Assembly (NCBI GenBank): GCA_020344295.1
Contig: CP070819.1
Location: forward strand, 1,192,260-1,210,047
From: Dehalococcoidia bacterium
GTDB lineage: Bacteria > Chloroflexota > Dehalococcoidia > SZUA-161
DNA length: 17,788 nucleotides
Direction: 5' to 3'
A program made the position numbers and the translations under genes. Positions 6,879-13,840 of this stretch are shown here, piece by piece. The notes beneath the pieces are model-generated. The model was given only the letters and a program-made list of their open reading frames with translations, was not told the origin of the DNA and ran no database searches. Position 1 is the stretch's first letter. Every line of letters starts with the position of its first letter.

Positions 6879-6930
6879 AAAAGGGGAGCTCGCCTAGCAT
6901 TGTACGTAACTAGCCGCGGGCTCCCCTTTT
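6879..6930 (-). terminator. Long inverted repeat between the VOC gene and radA
   Basis: AAAAGGGGAGC (6879-6889) and GCTCCCCTTTT (6920-6930) form a perfect 11-bp stem around a 30-base loop that itself holds CTAG...CTAG and TACGTA. On the minus strand the stem ends in CCCCTTTT, as expected for a Rho-independent terminator of the flavoenzyme-VOC operon, and it lies 30 bases past the VOC stop. The loop is unusually large for a simple terminator. Confidence 0.75.
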
Positions 6931-6959
6931 CAGATTCTTACAGCATCAATAGAACGGTG

Positions 6960-7445
6960 CTAAGCCTCCGCCAGCTTGGCCATAATGCGCTCTCGCACGT
7001 TCTCCTGAACGAGCTCGATCCTGACGCCATTTGTCTTGCCGGGGTCGAAATGGGCGAAGGCCATAATCCCCAACATCTTCAGGTAGCAGATCATCTCGAG
7101 CCCCTGCGCCTCGGCATTGGCCACCTCTTTCTCGATATCCTCTACTTCATAGCCAAGGTGGTGGATGCCTTCACCGTATTCCTTTAAAAACTCAGTATAG
7201 ATGCACTCCCCCTCAACAACCTGAACCAGCTCTAGTCTCAGCGGCCCAAACGGGGCGAAGGTCACCTTCATGGTGTAAGGAGTTGGCTTTCCTCTGGTTA
7301 GCACGTCGGGCGGCAGGGCATGCTCCGCGATCTCCTCAAAGTCCAGTGCAAATGCCTTGGAGTAGAAATCAACTGCCTTCTCGATATCCTTAACCACGAC
7401 CGCGATGTGATCGAGCTTCAGATGATTCAGCTTAAGCTGTGCCAT
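6960..7445 (-). CDS. VOC-superfamily protein, methylmalonyl-CoA epimerase-like
   Basis: A 161-residue vicinal-oxygen-chelate (glyoxalase/bleomycin-resistance) protein. Two beta-alpha-beta-beta-beta modules are visible: LDHIAVVVKDIEKAVDFYSK (11-30) through LELVQ (71-75), and GIHHLGYEVEDIE (93-105) through VRIELVQ (141-147). Candidate metal ligands are H13, E72 or Q75, H96 and E144, which correspond to the H/Q/H/E set of methylmalonyl-CoA epimerase. ATG at 7445 has AAGGAGG eight bases upstream. It starts 23 bases after the stop of the 656-residue flavoenzyme and surely shares its transcript. An epimerase acting on an acyl-CoA would suit this context, but other VOC functions cannot be excluded. 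No methylmalonyl-CoA mutase is in the window. Confidence 0.85.
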   Translation of the reverse strand: MAQLKLNHLKLDHIAVVVKDIEKAVDFYSKAFALDFEEIAEHALPPDVLTRGKPTPYTMKVTFAPFGPLRLELVQVVEGECIYTEFLKEYGEGIHHLGYEVEDIEKEVANAEAQGLEMICYLKMLGIMAFAHFDPGKTNGVRIELVQENVRERIMAKLAEA

Positions 7446-7468
7446 ATGTCCTACCTCCTTATGTATCC

Positions 7469-9439
7469 TTAGATTTCGAGTCCAGCTTTCCAGCCCTCGC
7501 GCACCGCTTCCAGTATACGGCGGGGCTCGACACAGTCACCAACGCTCTGCACCTTCACGCCTTTTATCTTGTCGGCGAGATCGGTGTTCGGCGTAGAACC
7601 GGCAGCGATCACAATGGTATCGGCGACAATATTCTTCATCGCGTCGGCTGCAATCTCAGCCATCGTGGTCACACCGCCGCGTACATGGACACGGACTCCG
7701 GTGTCTGTTGCCGCCTGGTATAGCACACCGGGAATCAAGCGGACACCTTTCTGCTTCAGCCGGTCCACCAGTATCATCCTCATGTCGGGATTCATCTTGT
7801 CCGCCATGAACCGGCTTCTGCGGACGACGGTTACCTCTTTGCCCTTGTCAGCAAGGAATTCGGCGACCTCGCATCCCACCAGATCGCCTCCGATGACCAG
7901 CACCCTGTCGCCCACTTTAGCCTTGCCCATAAGGACATCCTCGGCCATTACTACATTGCGGAGCGTATTCAGACCAGGGACTTCTTCATCCGGGATGACG
8001 GGCTTGACCCCGGTGGCACAGATGACCACATCGGGCTTGATTTTCTTGACGTCACCCGCCGTCAACTCCTTGCCCAGTTCCACCTTAACCTTTTGCTTTT
8101 TAAGTTGATTTTTCTGGAAGGCTATCAGGTCATTTATCTTCGACTTATGTGGAGGTATCGCGGCCTGAATTAGCTGCCCGCCCAGCTTCTTGTTCTTCTC
8201 GTAGAGGGTTACCTTGTGGCCCCTGAGCGCGGCGACCCGCGCCGCCTCCATTCCCGCGGGTCCTCCACCGGCGATCAATACCTTCTTGGACTTGGATGCC
8301 TTCTTAATCTCGAATTCCTTCTCGCGTCCTACCGAGGGATTCACTGAGCAAACAACCCCGTCTGCCCAGGCTGCGGTCTCTATACAGTGATTGCAGAGGA
8401 TGCAGGGTCGAATCTCGTCTTCCTTGCCTTTCGCCAGCTTATTGGGAAGATCGGGATCGGCCTGTATCGAGCGGCCCATGGAGACGAAGTCCAGCTTCCC
8501 GGCACTTATCGCCTTGTCTCCAGCCTCCGGCGTTATCCGCGCTGCGGCGATTATGGGGATATTAACCACCTTTTTGACCTGCTCAACCATATCCAAATAA
8601 GGGGCTACCCCATGTACTTCTACAGGGCACATCGAGTAATACTGCCAGGCGTAATCGTAGAAGCCGCCCACCGAAAAGTGTATGGCATCGGCGCCGGCTG
8701 CCTCGAACATGGGTGCGTGAATCAGGGTATCCTGAAGGGTCACACCATACTCGGCTATTTTACCGTCACCGACATAGAAAGGTTCCATTAAGCTGGTCCG
8801 GCACCATAACGGGAACTTCTTTCCCACTTCCTTTCTGACGGCCTTCAGGGTTTCGCACATAAACCTGGCTCTGTTCTCCAAACTGCCGCCATATTTGTCT
8901 TTACGCTTATTCCAGACCGCGGAGCGGAACTGGCTTTGCGCATTGATATTGGCGCCGTGAATCTCAATGGCATCGAATCCCGCTTTAATAGCCCGCCTCG
9001 CCGCTTCGGCGAAACGTTGATGGGCCAGTTTGATATCATCGATACTGAATTCCAGTGGCAATTCTGCTCCGAATACGGGCCTGCCCTCGGGCTTTACCCA
9101 GAGAGTTCCGAGGTAGATCTGCAGGGTGGCCTTGGCACCATTCTTATGGATAACCTTGGTCAGTTCCTTCAGTCCAGGAATGTGCTTGTCGTCGTCGATG
9201 TTCAGACTGAAAGGCAGCCGTGCCCCGCTCATCTGGGTATCGACAGCGGCGTTTTCGATTATATCCAGCCCGATACCGCCGGCTGCCCGCGCTGCGTGAT
9301 ACGCCAGAAACCGGTCGGTAACCTCTCCTTCAAAAGTGCATACATTAGTCCCCATCGGCGGATAAACGATACGATTTTTAAGCTGAAGTGTGCCGATTCG
9401 ACCCGGGGAAAACAGTCTCTCGTATTTCGTTTTGGCCAT
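7469..9439 (-). CDS. NADH:flavin oxidoreductase, 2,4-dienoyl-CoA reductase (FadH)-like
   Basis: A 656-residue Fe-S flavoenzyme of the Old Yellow Enzyme/trimethylamine dehydrogenase class, likely reducing an enoyl- or dienoyl-CoA with NAD(P)H. Residues 1-340 are the FMN-binding TIM barrel (KNRIVYPPMGTN at 21-32). A [4Fe-4S] site is formed by C346, C349, C352 and C364. Residues 385-656 form the FAD/NAD(P)H module, with GGGPAG at 391-396 and a second Rossmann motif GGDLVG at 517-522. The segment that normally reads HGAHGY is HGANIN (161-166), so the tyrosine that protonates substrate in FadH and OYE is Asn here. ATG at 9439 follows AGGAGG by six bases. The gene heads an operon with the VOC gene under a strong promoter at 9553-9581. 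Substrate unknown; a BaiCD-like enoate reductase is an alternative. Confidence 0.93.
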   Translation of the reverse strand: MAKTKYERLFSPGRIGTLQLKNRIVYPPMGTNVCTFEGEVTDRFLAYHAARAAGGIGLDIIENAAVDTQMSGARLPFSLNIDDDKHIPGLKELTKVIHKNGAKATLQIYLGTLWVKPEGRPVFGAELPLEFSIDDIKLAHQRFAEAARRAIKAGFDAIEIHGANINAQSQFRSAVWNKRKDKYGGSLENRARFMCETLKAVRKEVGKKFPLWCRTSLMEPFYVGDGKIAEYGVTLQDTLIHAPMFEAAGADAIHFSVGGFYDYAWQYYSMCPVEVHGVAPYLDMVEQVKKVVNIPIIAAARITPEAGDKAISAGKLDFVSMGRSIQADPDLPNKLAKGKEDEIRPCILCNHCIETAAWADGVVCSVNPSVGREKEFEIKKASKSKKVLIAGGGPAGMEAARVAALRGHKVTLYEKNKKLGGQLIQAAIPPHKSKINDLIAFQKNQLKKQKVKVELGKELTAGDVKKIKPDVVICATGVKPVIPDEEVPGLNTLRNVVMAEDVLMGKAKVGDRVLVIGGDLVGCEVAEFLADKGKEVTVVRRSRFMADKMNPDMRMILVDRLKQKGVRLIPGVLYQAATDTGVRVHVRGGVTTMAEIAADAMKNIVADTIVIAAGSTPNTDLADKIKGVKVQSVGDCVEPRRILEAVREGWKAGLEI

Positions 9440-9552
9440 TAATTCCTCCTTTGATTTAAAGATAGTCAGGGGATGGATTATGGATCAAGTACTTAGAAAC
9501 GCTTTCGAGCTGATAATTTGAGGAACCGCCATCTAGTGAGAATGGTGGAAGC

Positions 9553-9581
9553 ATATTATCCTGTAGTGTTTTGGTTGTCAA
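9553..9581 (-). promoter_or_regulatory. Promoter of the flavoenzyme-VOC operon
   Basis: On the minus strand TTGACA (9576-9581), a 17-base spacer and TAATAT (9553-9558) match the consensus well. Predicted start is near 9546, giving a leader of about 105 bases before the ATG at 9439. The palindrome TTTCAGTGAAA lies eight bases upstream of the -35 box. Confidence 0.78.
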
Positions 9582-9588
9582 TAGTTAG

Positions 9589-9599
9589 TTTCAGTGAAA
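9589..9599. promoter_or_regulatory. Palindrome upstream of the flavoenzyme promoter, possible operator
   Basis: TTTCAGTGAAA is a perfect odd-length palindrome placed upstream of the -35 box, where an activator would bind. It overlaps GTTAGTTTC (9584-9592), which also occurs as a half of the metalloregulator dyad near feoA. No regulator can be named. Confidence 0.3.
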
Positions 9600-9608
9600 T
9601 TGTCTATT

Positions 9609-9673
9609 AGCCTGAATTAACAAACTGAATCTCCCGATTTGTTGAGCTTTTAAGATTGTATATGCTTCAGGCT
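9609..9673 (-). terminator. Nested inverted repeat after the NMO-family gene
   Basis: AGCCTGAA (9609-9616) pairs with TTCAGGCT (9666-9673), and inside it AACAAA pairs with TTTGTT around a short loop. The structure starts about 20 bases after the stop of the NMO-family gene. There is no clear T-tract, so it may be an RNA-stabilising or Rho-assisted 3' structure rather than a classical terminator. Confidence 0.4.
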
Positions 9674-9692
9674 GATAAGCTGCCTACATTCT

Positions 9693-10847
9693 CTAATGGA
9701 GCTTCCATCTTCGGGTCACGTGATCGCCCGAACCTTTTAGCGGGACGCCTTCATCCAGGATTCTAACTGCCTCTTCAATCACGTCGTCGATTATATCTTT
9801 GACGGGCTTTCGCCTGTTCAGCAGCCTTGTGGCCTGGCTTACAGGCGTTATCAGTATCTGATCATACTCACTCTCATCGCTGTGCTCGAACGCATAGTCT
9901 ATGATGTGCTCGGTCAGCAGGAGGTGCAGCGGCCAGCCTAAAGGAGGAAGCGGCCCTTTGTCCCATGATTCGGTCATGGGATTCCTGAGCTGTCGAGCGG
10001 TCTTGCCGGTATAGCCCTTGGTGATAACGGCATCGCGTTCAGTAGCGGCGATGATCCTGTCCTTCTGTCCTTCCGTAAATGTTACATCGGGTGTCAGCAG
10101 GAACATAGAGCCGCACCACACTCCTTCCGCACCCAGGGCCAGAGCGGCGACCAGCCCTCTGCCATCGGCGATGCCACCGGCGGCGGCCACAGGGGTGGGT
10201 TTCACTGCATCTACTATCTGAGGCACGAGGGCCAGCGTGCCTATAGTCCCGGTATGACCGCCGGCGTCGTAGCCCTGGGCAACTATTACATCCACCTGGT
10301 CTTCGACATGTTTCATCGCCATCTTGACGTTGGCGCCTATGCCAATAGTCTTTATTCCTCGGGCACGGCACTCGGTCATCGTCCACCCCAGTCTGCCAAG
10401 CCCGGCAGCGAGTACGGGGACGCTGTTCTCGAGGCAGACCTCTATCATCGCTTTCGTTCCCTCAAGGGTCCACAACGCTACTTCTCTTTGCGTAACATAA
10501 TCTTCCGGCACCGCAAACTTCCGCCTCAACTCTTTCTCATAATCACGATATTCCTGGGGTATGGCCTCGTAGAGCTTCTGCTTACTGAATCCGGCGTAGT
10601 CCTGCAGGCTTTCAGGCAGCAGGAGGTCGATGCCGAAGGGTTTACTGGTGCCTTTTCTTATCTCTCTTATCGCCGCATCCAACGTTTCGGGGGTGTAAGT
10701 GGCACCTCCGAGGGTGCCCAGGCCACCAGCCTCTGAGACTGCGATGACAAGTGGAGGGTCGGAAAAGCCACCCATGCCAGCCTGGATAATGGGATACTCG
10801 ATACCAAGCAGATCACAGAGTTTTGTATGAAGCTTTCTTCTGGCCAA
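9693..10847 (-). CDS. Nitronate monooxygenase-family (NMO/FabK-like) FMN protein
   Basis: A 384-residue FMN-dependent TIM-barrel oxidoreductase. Diagnostic segments are YPIIQAGMGG (18-27), the family's phosphate/FMN loop VAAAGGIADGRG (220-231) followed by ALGAEGVWCGS, and QGYDAGGHTG (191-200) with His198 in the place of the NMO catalytic histidine. In anaerobes such proteins may act as enoyl-ACP/enoyl-CoA reductases (FabK-type) or generic flavin reductases, so the annotation name does not prove nitronate oxidation. Residues 84-125 form an insertion rich in charged residues. The start is TTG at 10847, preceded by GGAGG at an 11-base distance and by an in-frame TAG three codons upstream, so no earlier start exists. 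It appears to be transcribed alone. Confidence 0.88.
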   Translation of the reverse strand: MARRKLHTKLCDLLGIEYPIIQAGMGGFSDPPLVIAVSEAGGLGTLGGATYTPETLDAAIREIRKGTSKPFGIDLLLPESLQDYAGFSKQKLYEAIPQEYRDYEKELRRKFAVPEDYVTQREVALWTLEGTKAMIEVCLENSVPVLAAGLGRLGWTMTECRARGIKTIGIGANVKMAMKHVEDQVDVIVAQGYDAGGHTGTIGTLALVPQIVDAVKPTPVAAAGGIADGRGLVAALALGAEGVWCGSMFLLTPDVTFTEGQKDRIIAATERDAVITKGYTGKTARQLRNPMTESWDKGPLPPLGWPLHLLLTEHIIDYAFEHSDESEYDQILITPVSQATRLLNRRKPVKDIIDDVIEEAVRILDEGVPLKGSGDHVTRRWKLH

Positions 10848-11098
10848 TATGAGCTATGCCTCCATATCTTGAAAAAAAGTACCTGGGTCAGATGCTATAG
10901 GCTACACCATTTGACAGCTAAAGATCAAGCAAAATATTCAATGAGGTAGCGAATAGATTTCTTCCTTCTCATAGTAAATGTATTAGCTTTTTATGACAGG
11001 GAACTACAATCGTGGCAAGCAAAAAAAGGCAGATGGAGGCAAATACTCTTAATGCCGAAGGATAACGAGATTAGCGGGGATTCAGAAATAGCGGGAGC
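10848..11098. other. Intergenic region (251 bases) between clpC and the NMO-family gene
   Basis: No plausible gene or RNA was recognised. It is AT-richer than its surroundings. A seven-base T run on the minus strand, about 70 bases beyond the clpC stop, follows a weak GGCA...TGCC stem and could end the clpC transcript. The repeated AGCGGG elements near the clpC stop are short. No convincing promoter for the NMO-family gene was found. Confidence 0.4.
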
Positions 11099-13555
11099 TT
11101 AAGACGTGGGACTCACCAGGGCGGCGCTGCTCAGCACTATCTCCCCGTTCTGACAGTCGATTAGTACAGTGTCCCCGGGCTGGAACCTGCCCTCGAGCAG
11201 AGCCTCGGAGAGCGGGTCTTCCACTGTATGCTCGATCACCCTTCTTAACGGCCGGGCGCCGAAGGCGGGATCGTAACCCTTTTCTCCCAGGAAGTCTTTG
11301 GCGGCATCGGTTGTTTCCAGCGTGAGGTCCTTGTCCTTGAGCTGGATCTCTACCTGGGAGAGCATAAGCTCAACAATCCTGCGGATATGCTCCTTAGTCA
11401 GGGCATGGAACACGACGGTCCCATCGATACGGTTGAGGAACTCAGGGCGGAAGGTCTTCTTCATTTCCTCGATCACTTTGTCTTTCATCTTATCGTAGGA
11501 TAGCTGGGCGACTTTCGCCTCATCGCTGAGAGAAATGAAGCCGATAGTGCCTTCCTTCCTGATAAGTTCAGAACCGATGTTGCTGGTCATGATGATTATG
11601 GTATTGCGGAAGTCGACCCGTCGTCCTTTGGCATCGGTGAGATGCCCATCGTCAAATATCTGCAGCAGTATGTGAAACACATCGGGGTGTGCCTTCTCAA
11701 TTTCGTCGAGCAATATCGCCGAGTATGACTTGCGTCTGACAGCCTCGGTCAACTGCCCGCCTTCTTCGTATCCGACGTATCCGGGGGGGGCGCCGACAAG
11801 TCGCGCCACGGCATGCTTCTCCATAAACTCGGACATGTCGAGTCTGACCAGGGCATCCTCACTGCCAAACATGAATTCAGCTAGAGCACGGACCAATTCC
11901 GTCTTCCCTACGCCCGTGGGGCCGAGGAAGATAAAGCTTCCGATGGGTCGCCTGGGATCTTTCAAACCGGCCCGGGCCCTTCTGACGGCTTTAGATATGG
12001 CTACAATAGCCTCGTCCTGGCCGACTATCCGTTTATGTAGCGACTCCTCCATTTGCAGCAGGCGCGCGGTCTCATCCGAAGCCAGGCGTGTCACCGGAAT
12101 ACCGGTCCACATACTGACCACTTCGGCGATGTGCTCCTCGGTCACCACCTTTTTCTCGGTTTCGAGCGCCGGGAGCTCCTCTTCACGCATCTCGTCCAGC
12201 TTGCTGTCCAGCTCCAGTTCCTTGTCGCGCAGCTCTGCAGCTTCTTTGAACTGATCTTTGGAAAGGGCCTTGCTTTTATCCTTACGTACAGTGTCCAACT
12301 CCTTTGCGGTGTCGCTCAGTTCTGAAGTAATGTCGGGCTGCTTGATACGCAGACGTGAAGAGGCTTCATCGATCAGATCGATCGCCTTGTCGGGCAGGAA
12401 GCGGTCCGGGATATATCTCGCGGCCAACCCAACTGCCGATTTAACGGCTTCATCGTCTATGTTCAATCGGTGATACTCTTCGTAGCGGCTCTTGATGCCT
12501 CTAAGTATCTCAATCGCCTGCTCGGTCGTGGGCTCTTCAACCAGGATGGGCTGGAACCGGCGTTCCAGAGCGGCATCCCGTTCCACATGCTTACGATAGT
12601 CATCGAGGGTGGTTGCACCTATGCACTGTATTTCACCACGCGCCAGCGACGGCTTCAGAATACTGGCGGCATCGACTGCCCCCTCGGCAGCGCCAGCACC
12701 AACCAGAGTATGGATCTCATCGATAAAAAGGACGCAGTTAGCGGCGGTCTTGATCTCTTCGATGACCTTCTTCAACCGCTCTTCGAATTCACCCCTGTAT
12801 TTCGTTCCCGCAACCAGCGAGCCCACATCGAGCGTAAGCAGTCTTCTCCCCCGCAATGTCTCGGGGACATCTTCGGCAGCTATGCGATGAGCTATGGCTT
12901 CAGCAATAGCTGTCTTTCCCACCCCGGGCTCTCCGATCAGGACGGGATTGTTTTTAGTACGCCTGGAGAGGACCTGGATTACACGCTCGATCTCTCGGGC
13001 GCGCCCGATAACTGGATCCAGCTTACCAGCCAGGGCCGCGGCGGTCAGATCAACGCCGAGCTGGTCAAGAGTTGGGGTTTTGGTTGTAGGTCGGCTCGCT
13101 GAATGAGCAGCACCCTGACTATGGGTGCGACTTAGCTCGGAATGCACTCTGTCTACACTTACACCGAGGCTCTCCAGAACGCCGGCAGCAACACCCTCGC
13201 CCTCTCGTAACAGTCCCAGCAGTATATGCTCAGTCCCGATATATTGATGACCCAATAGACGCGCCTCATCCACCGCGAGCTCGATTACTCTCTTCGCCCT
13301 TGGGGTGAGTCCGACCTCATTTTGAGTAGAGCCTTCTCCACGGCCGATAATGAACTCGACGGCGGCTCGGACCTTATTTAAACCGATGCCAAGGTTGGAG
13401 AGGATCTTCGCTGCCATCCCCTCCTCCTCCCGCACCAATCCCAGTAGTATATGCTCAGTTCCGATATAGTTATGGTTGAACCTGCGTGCTTCTTCCTGAG
13501 CCAGAGCCAAGACCTTTCGAGCTCGTTCTGTGAACTTATCGAATCTGTTACTCAT
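11099..13555 (-). CDS. clpC: ATP-dependent Clp protease ATPase subunit ClpC
   Basis: Hsp100 unfoldase that feeds substrates to ClpP in the cytosol; 818 residues from the ATG at 13555. Two Clp N-terminal repeats occupy residues about 2-145. The first AAA+ module has Walker A GEPGVGKT (about 208-215) and Walker B VLFIDE (about 275-280). A UVR-type coiled segment (about 430-455) marks ClpC rather than ClpA or ClpB. The second AAA+ module has GPTGVGKT (about 545-552), AILLDE and a GTIGF loop suited to docking ClpP. The GTG at 13564 is less likely because AAGGG abuts it but lies eight bases before the ATG. No ctsR, mcsA or mcsB neighbours are present, and no CIRCE or CtsR box was seen. The gene lies downstream of the 5S gene and its hairpin. 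Confidence 0.97.
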   Translation of the reverse strand: MSNRFDKFTERARKVLALAQEEARRFNHNYIGTEHILLGLVREEEGMAAKILSNLGIGLNKVRAAVEFIIGRGEGSTQNEVGLTPRAKRVIELAVDEARLLGHQYIGTEHILLGLLREGEGVAAGVLESLGVSVDRVHSELSRTHSQGAAHSASRPTTKTPTLDQLGVDLTAAALAGKLDPVIGRAREIERVIQVLSRRTKNNPVLIGEPGVGKTAIAEAIAHRIAAEDVPETLRGRRLLTLDVGSLVAGTKYRGEFEERLKKVIEEIKTAANCVLFIDEIHTLVGAGAAEGAVDAASILKPSLARGEIQCIGATTLDDYRKHVERDAALERRFQPILVEEPTTEQAIEILRGIKSRYEEYHRLNIDDEAVKSAVGLAARYIPDRFLPDKAIDLIDEASSRLRIKQPDITSELSDTAKELDTVRKDKSKALSKDQFKEAAELRDKELELDSKLDEMREEELPALETEKKVVTEEHIAEVVSMWTGIPVTRLASDETARLLQMEESLHKRIVGQDEAIVAISKAVRRARAGLKDPRRPIGSFIFLGPTGVGKTELVRALAEFMFGSEDALVRLDMSEFMEKHAVARLVGAPPGYVGYEEGGQLTEAVRRKSYSAILLDEIEKAHPDVFHILLQIFDDGHLTDAKGRRVDFRNTIIIMTSNIGSELIRKEGTIGFISLSDEAKVAQLSYDKMKDKVIEEMKKTFRPEFLNRIDGTVVFHALTKEHIRRIVELMLSQVEIQLKDKDLTLETTDAAKDFLGEKGYDPAFGARPLRRVIEHTVEDPLSEALLEGRFQPGDTVLIDCQNGEIVLSSAALVSPTS

Positions 13556-13637
13556 ATATAACACCCTTGATAAATATAGGGATATTTAGTTGCGGTACTA
13601 TCTACAATCTTATTTTAACACATATGTCCAAGCAACA

Positions 13638-13680
13638 AAATAGCCCAAATTTACTAAAGCTATCGAAATTTGGGCTATTT
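13638..13680 (-). terminator. Hairpin terminator directly after 5S rRNA
   Basis: AAATAGCCCAAATTT (13638-13652) and AAATTTGGGCTATTT (13666-13680) form a perfect 15-bp stem with a 13-base loop. It begins three bases past the 5S 3' end. On the minus strand the stem closes with TATTTTGTT, a modest U-tract. It also sits about 80 bases before clpC and should insulate clpC from rRNA transcription. Confidence 0.85.
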
Positions 13681-13683
13681 AAT

Positions 13684-13808
13684 GCTTCCCGGCAATGGCA
13701 TATTTTCCGCAAGGGGTTGCCCCCTCAGTATCGTCTGCGCTGGGGAGTTTCACTTCCGTGTTCGGGATGGGAACGGGTGGGTCCACCCCGCTCTAATCAC
13801 CAGGAAGC
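13684..13808 (-). rRNA. rrf: 5S ribosomal RNA, solitary copy
   Basis: Read on the minus strand, GCTTCCTGG at the 5' end pairs with CCGGGAAGC at the 3' end as helix I. The conserved loop B/C region CCCATCCCGAAC...GGAAGTGAAAC and the loop E/helix IV region GATACTGAGGGGGCAACCCC are present. The length from helix I to helix I is 125 bases, slightly longer than usual, so the exact ends are uncertain by a few bases. No 23S or 16S gene lies upstream: the preceding gene is the 834-residue flavoprotein, whose stop codon is only 32 bases away. A separate promoter was not evident, so co-transcription and processing from the flavoprotein message is possible. Confidence 0.93.
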
Positions 13809-13840
13809 AATATCATCGATCCGGTATTTGTATTTAATTG

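Larger units (their letters stand above)
9440..9692. other. Intergenic region (253 bases) with promoter and dyads, no gene
   Basis: No credible ORF is seen. It contains the promoter for the flavoenzyme operon, an 11-base palindrome TTTCAGTGAAA (9589-9599) just upstream of its -35 box, and a nested inverted repeat (9609-9673) after the nitronate monooxygenase-family gene. Confidence 0.6.

Noticed and set aside
12470..13102. 210-residue plus-strand ORF
   Set aside because: Antisense to clpC, which is unmistakable; no independent coding evidence.
13556..13637. CIRCE or CtsR operator upstream of clpC
   Set aside because: Neither the TTAGCACTC/GAGTGCTAA dyad nor tandem GGTCAAA heptamers is present; only weak -10-like hexamers are seen.
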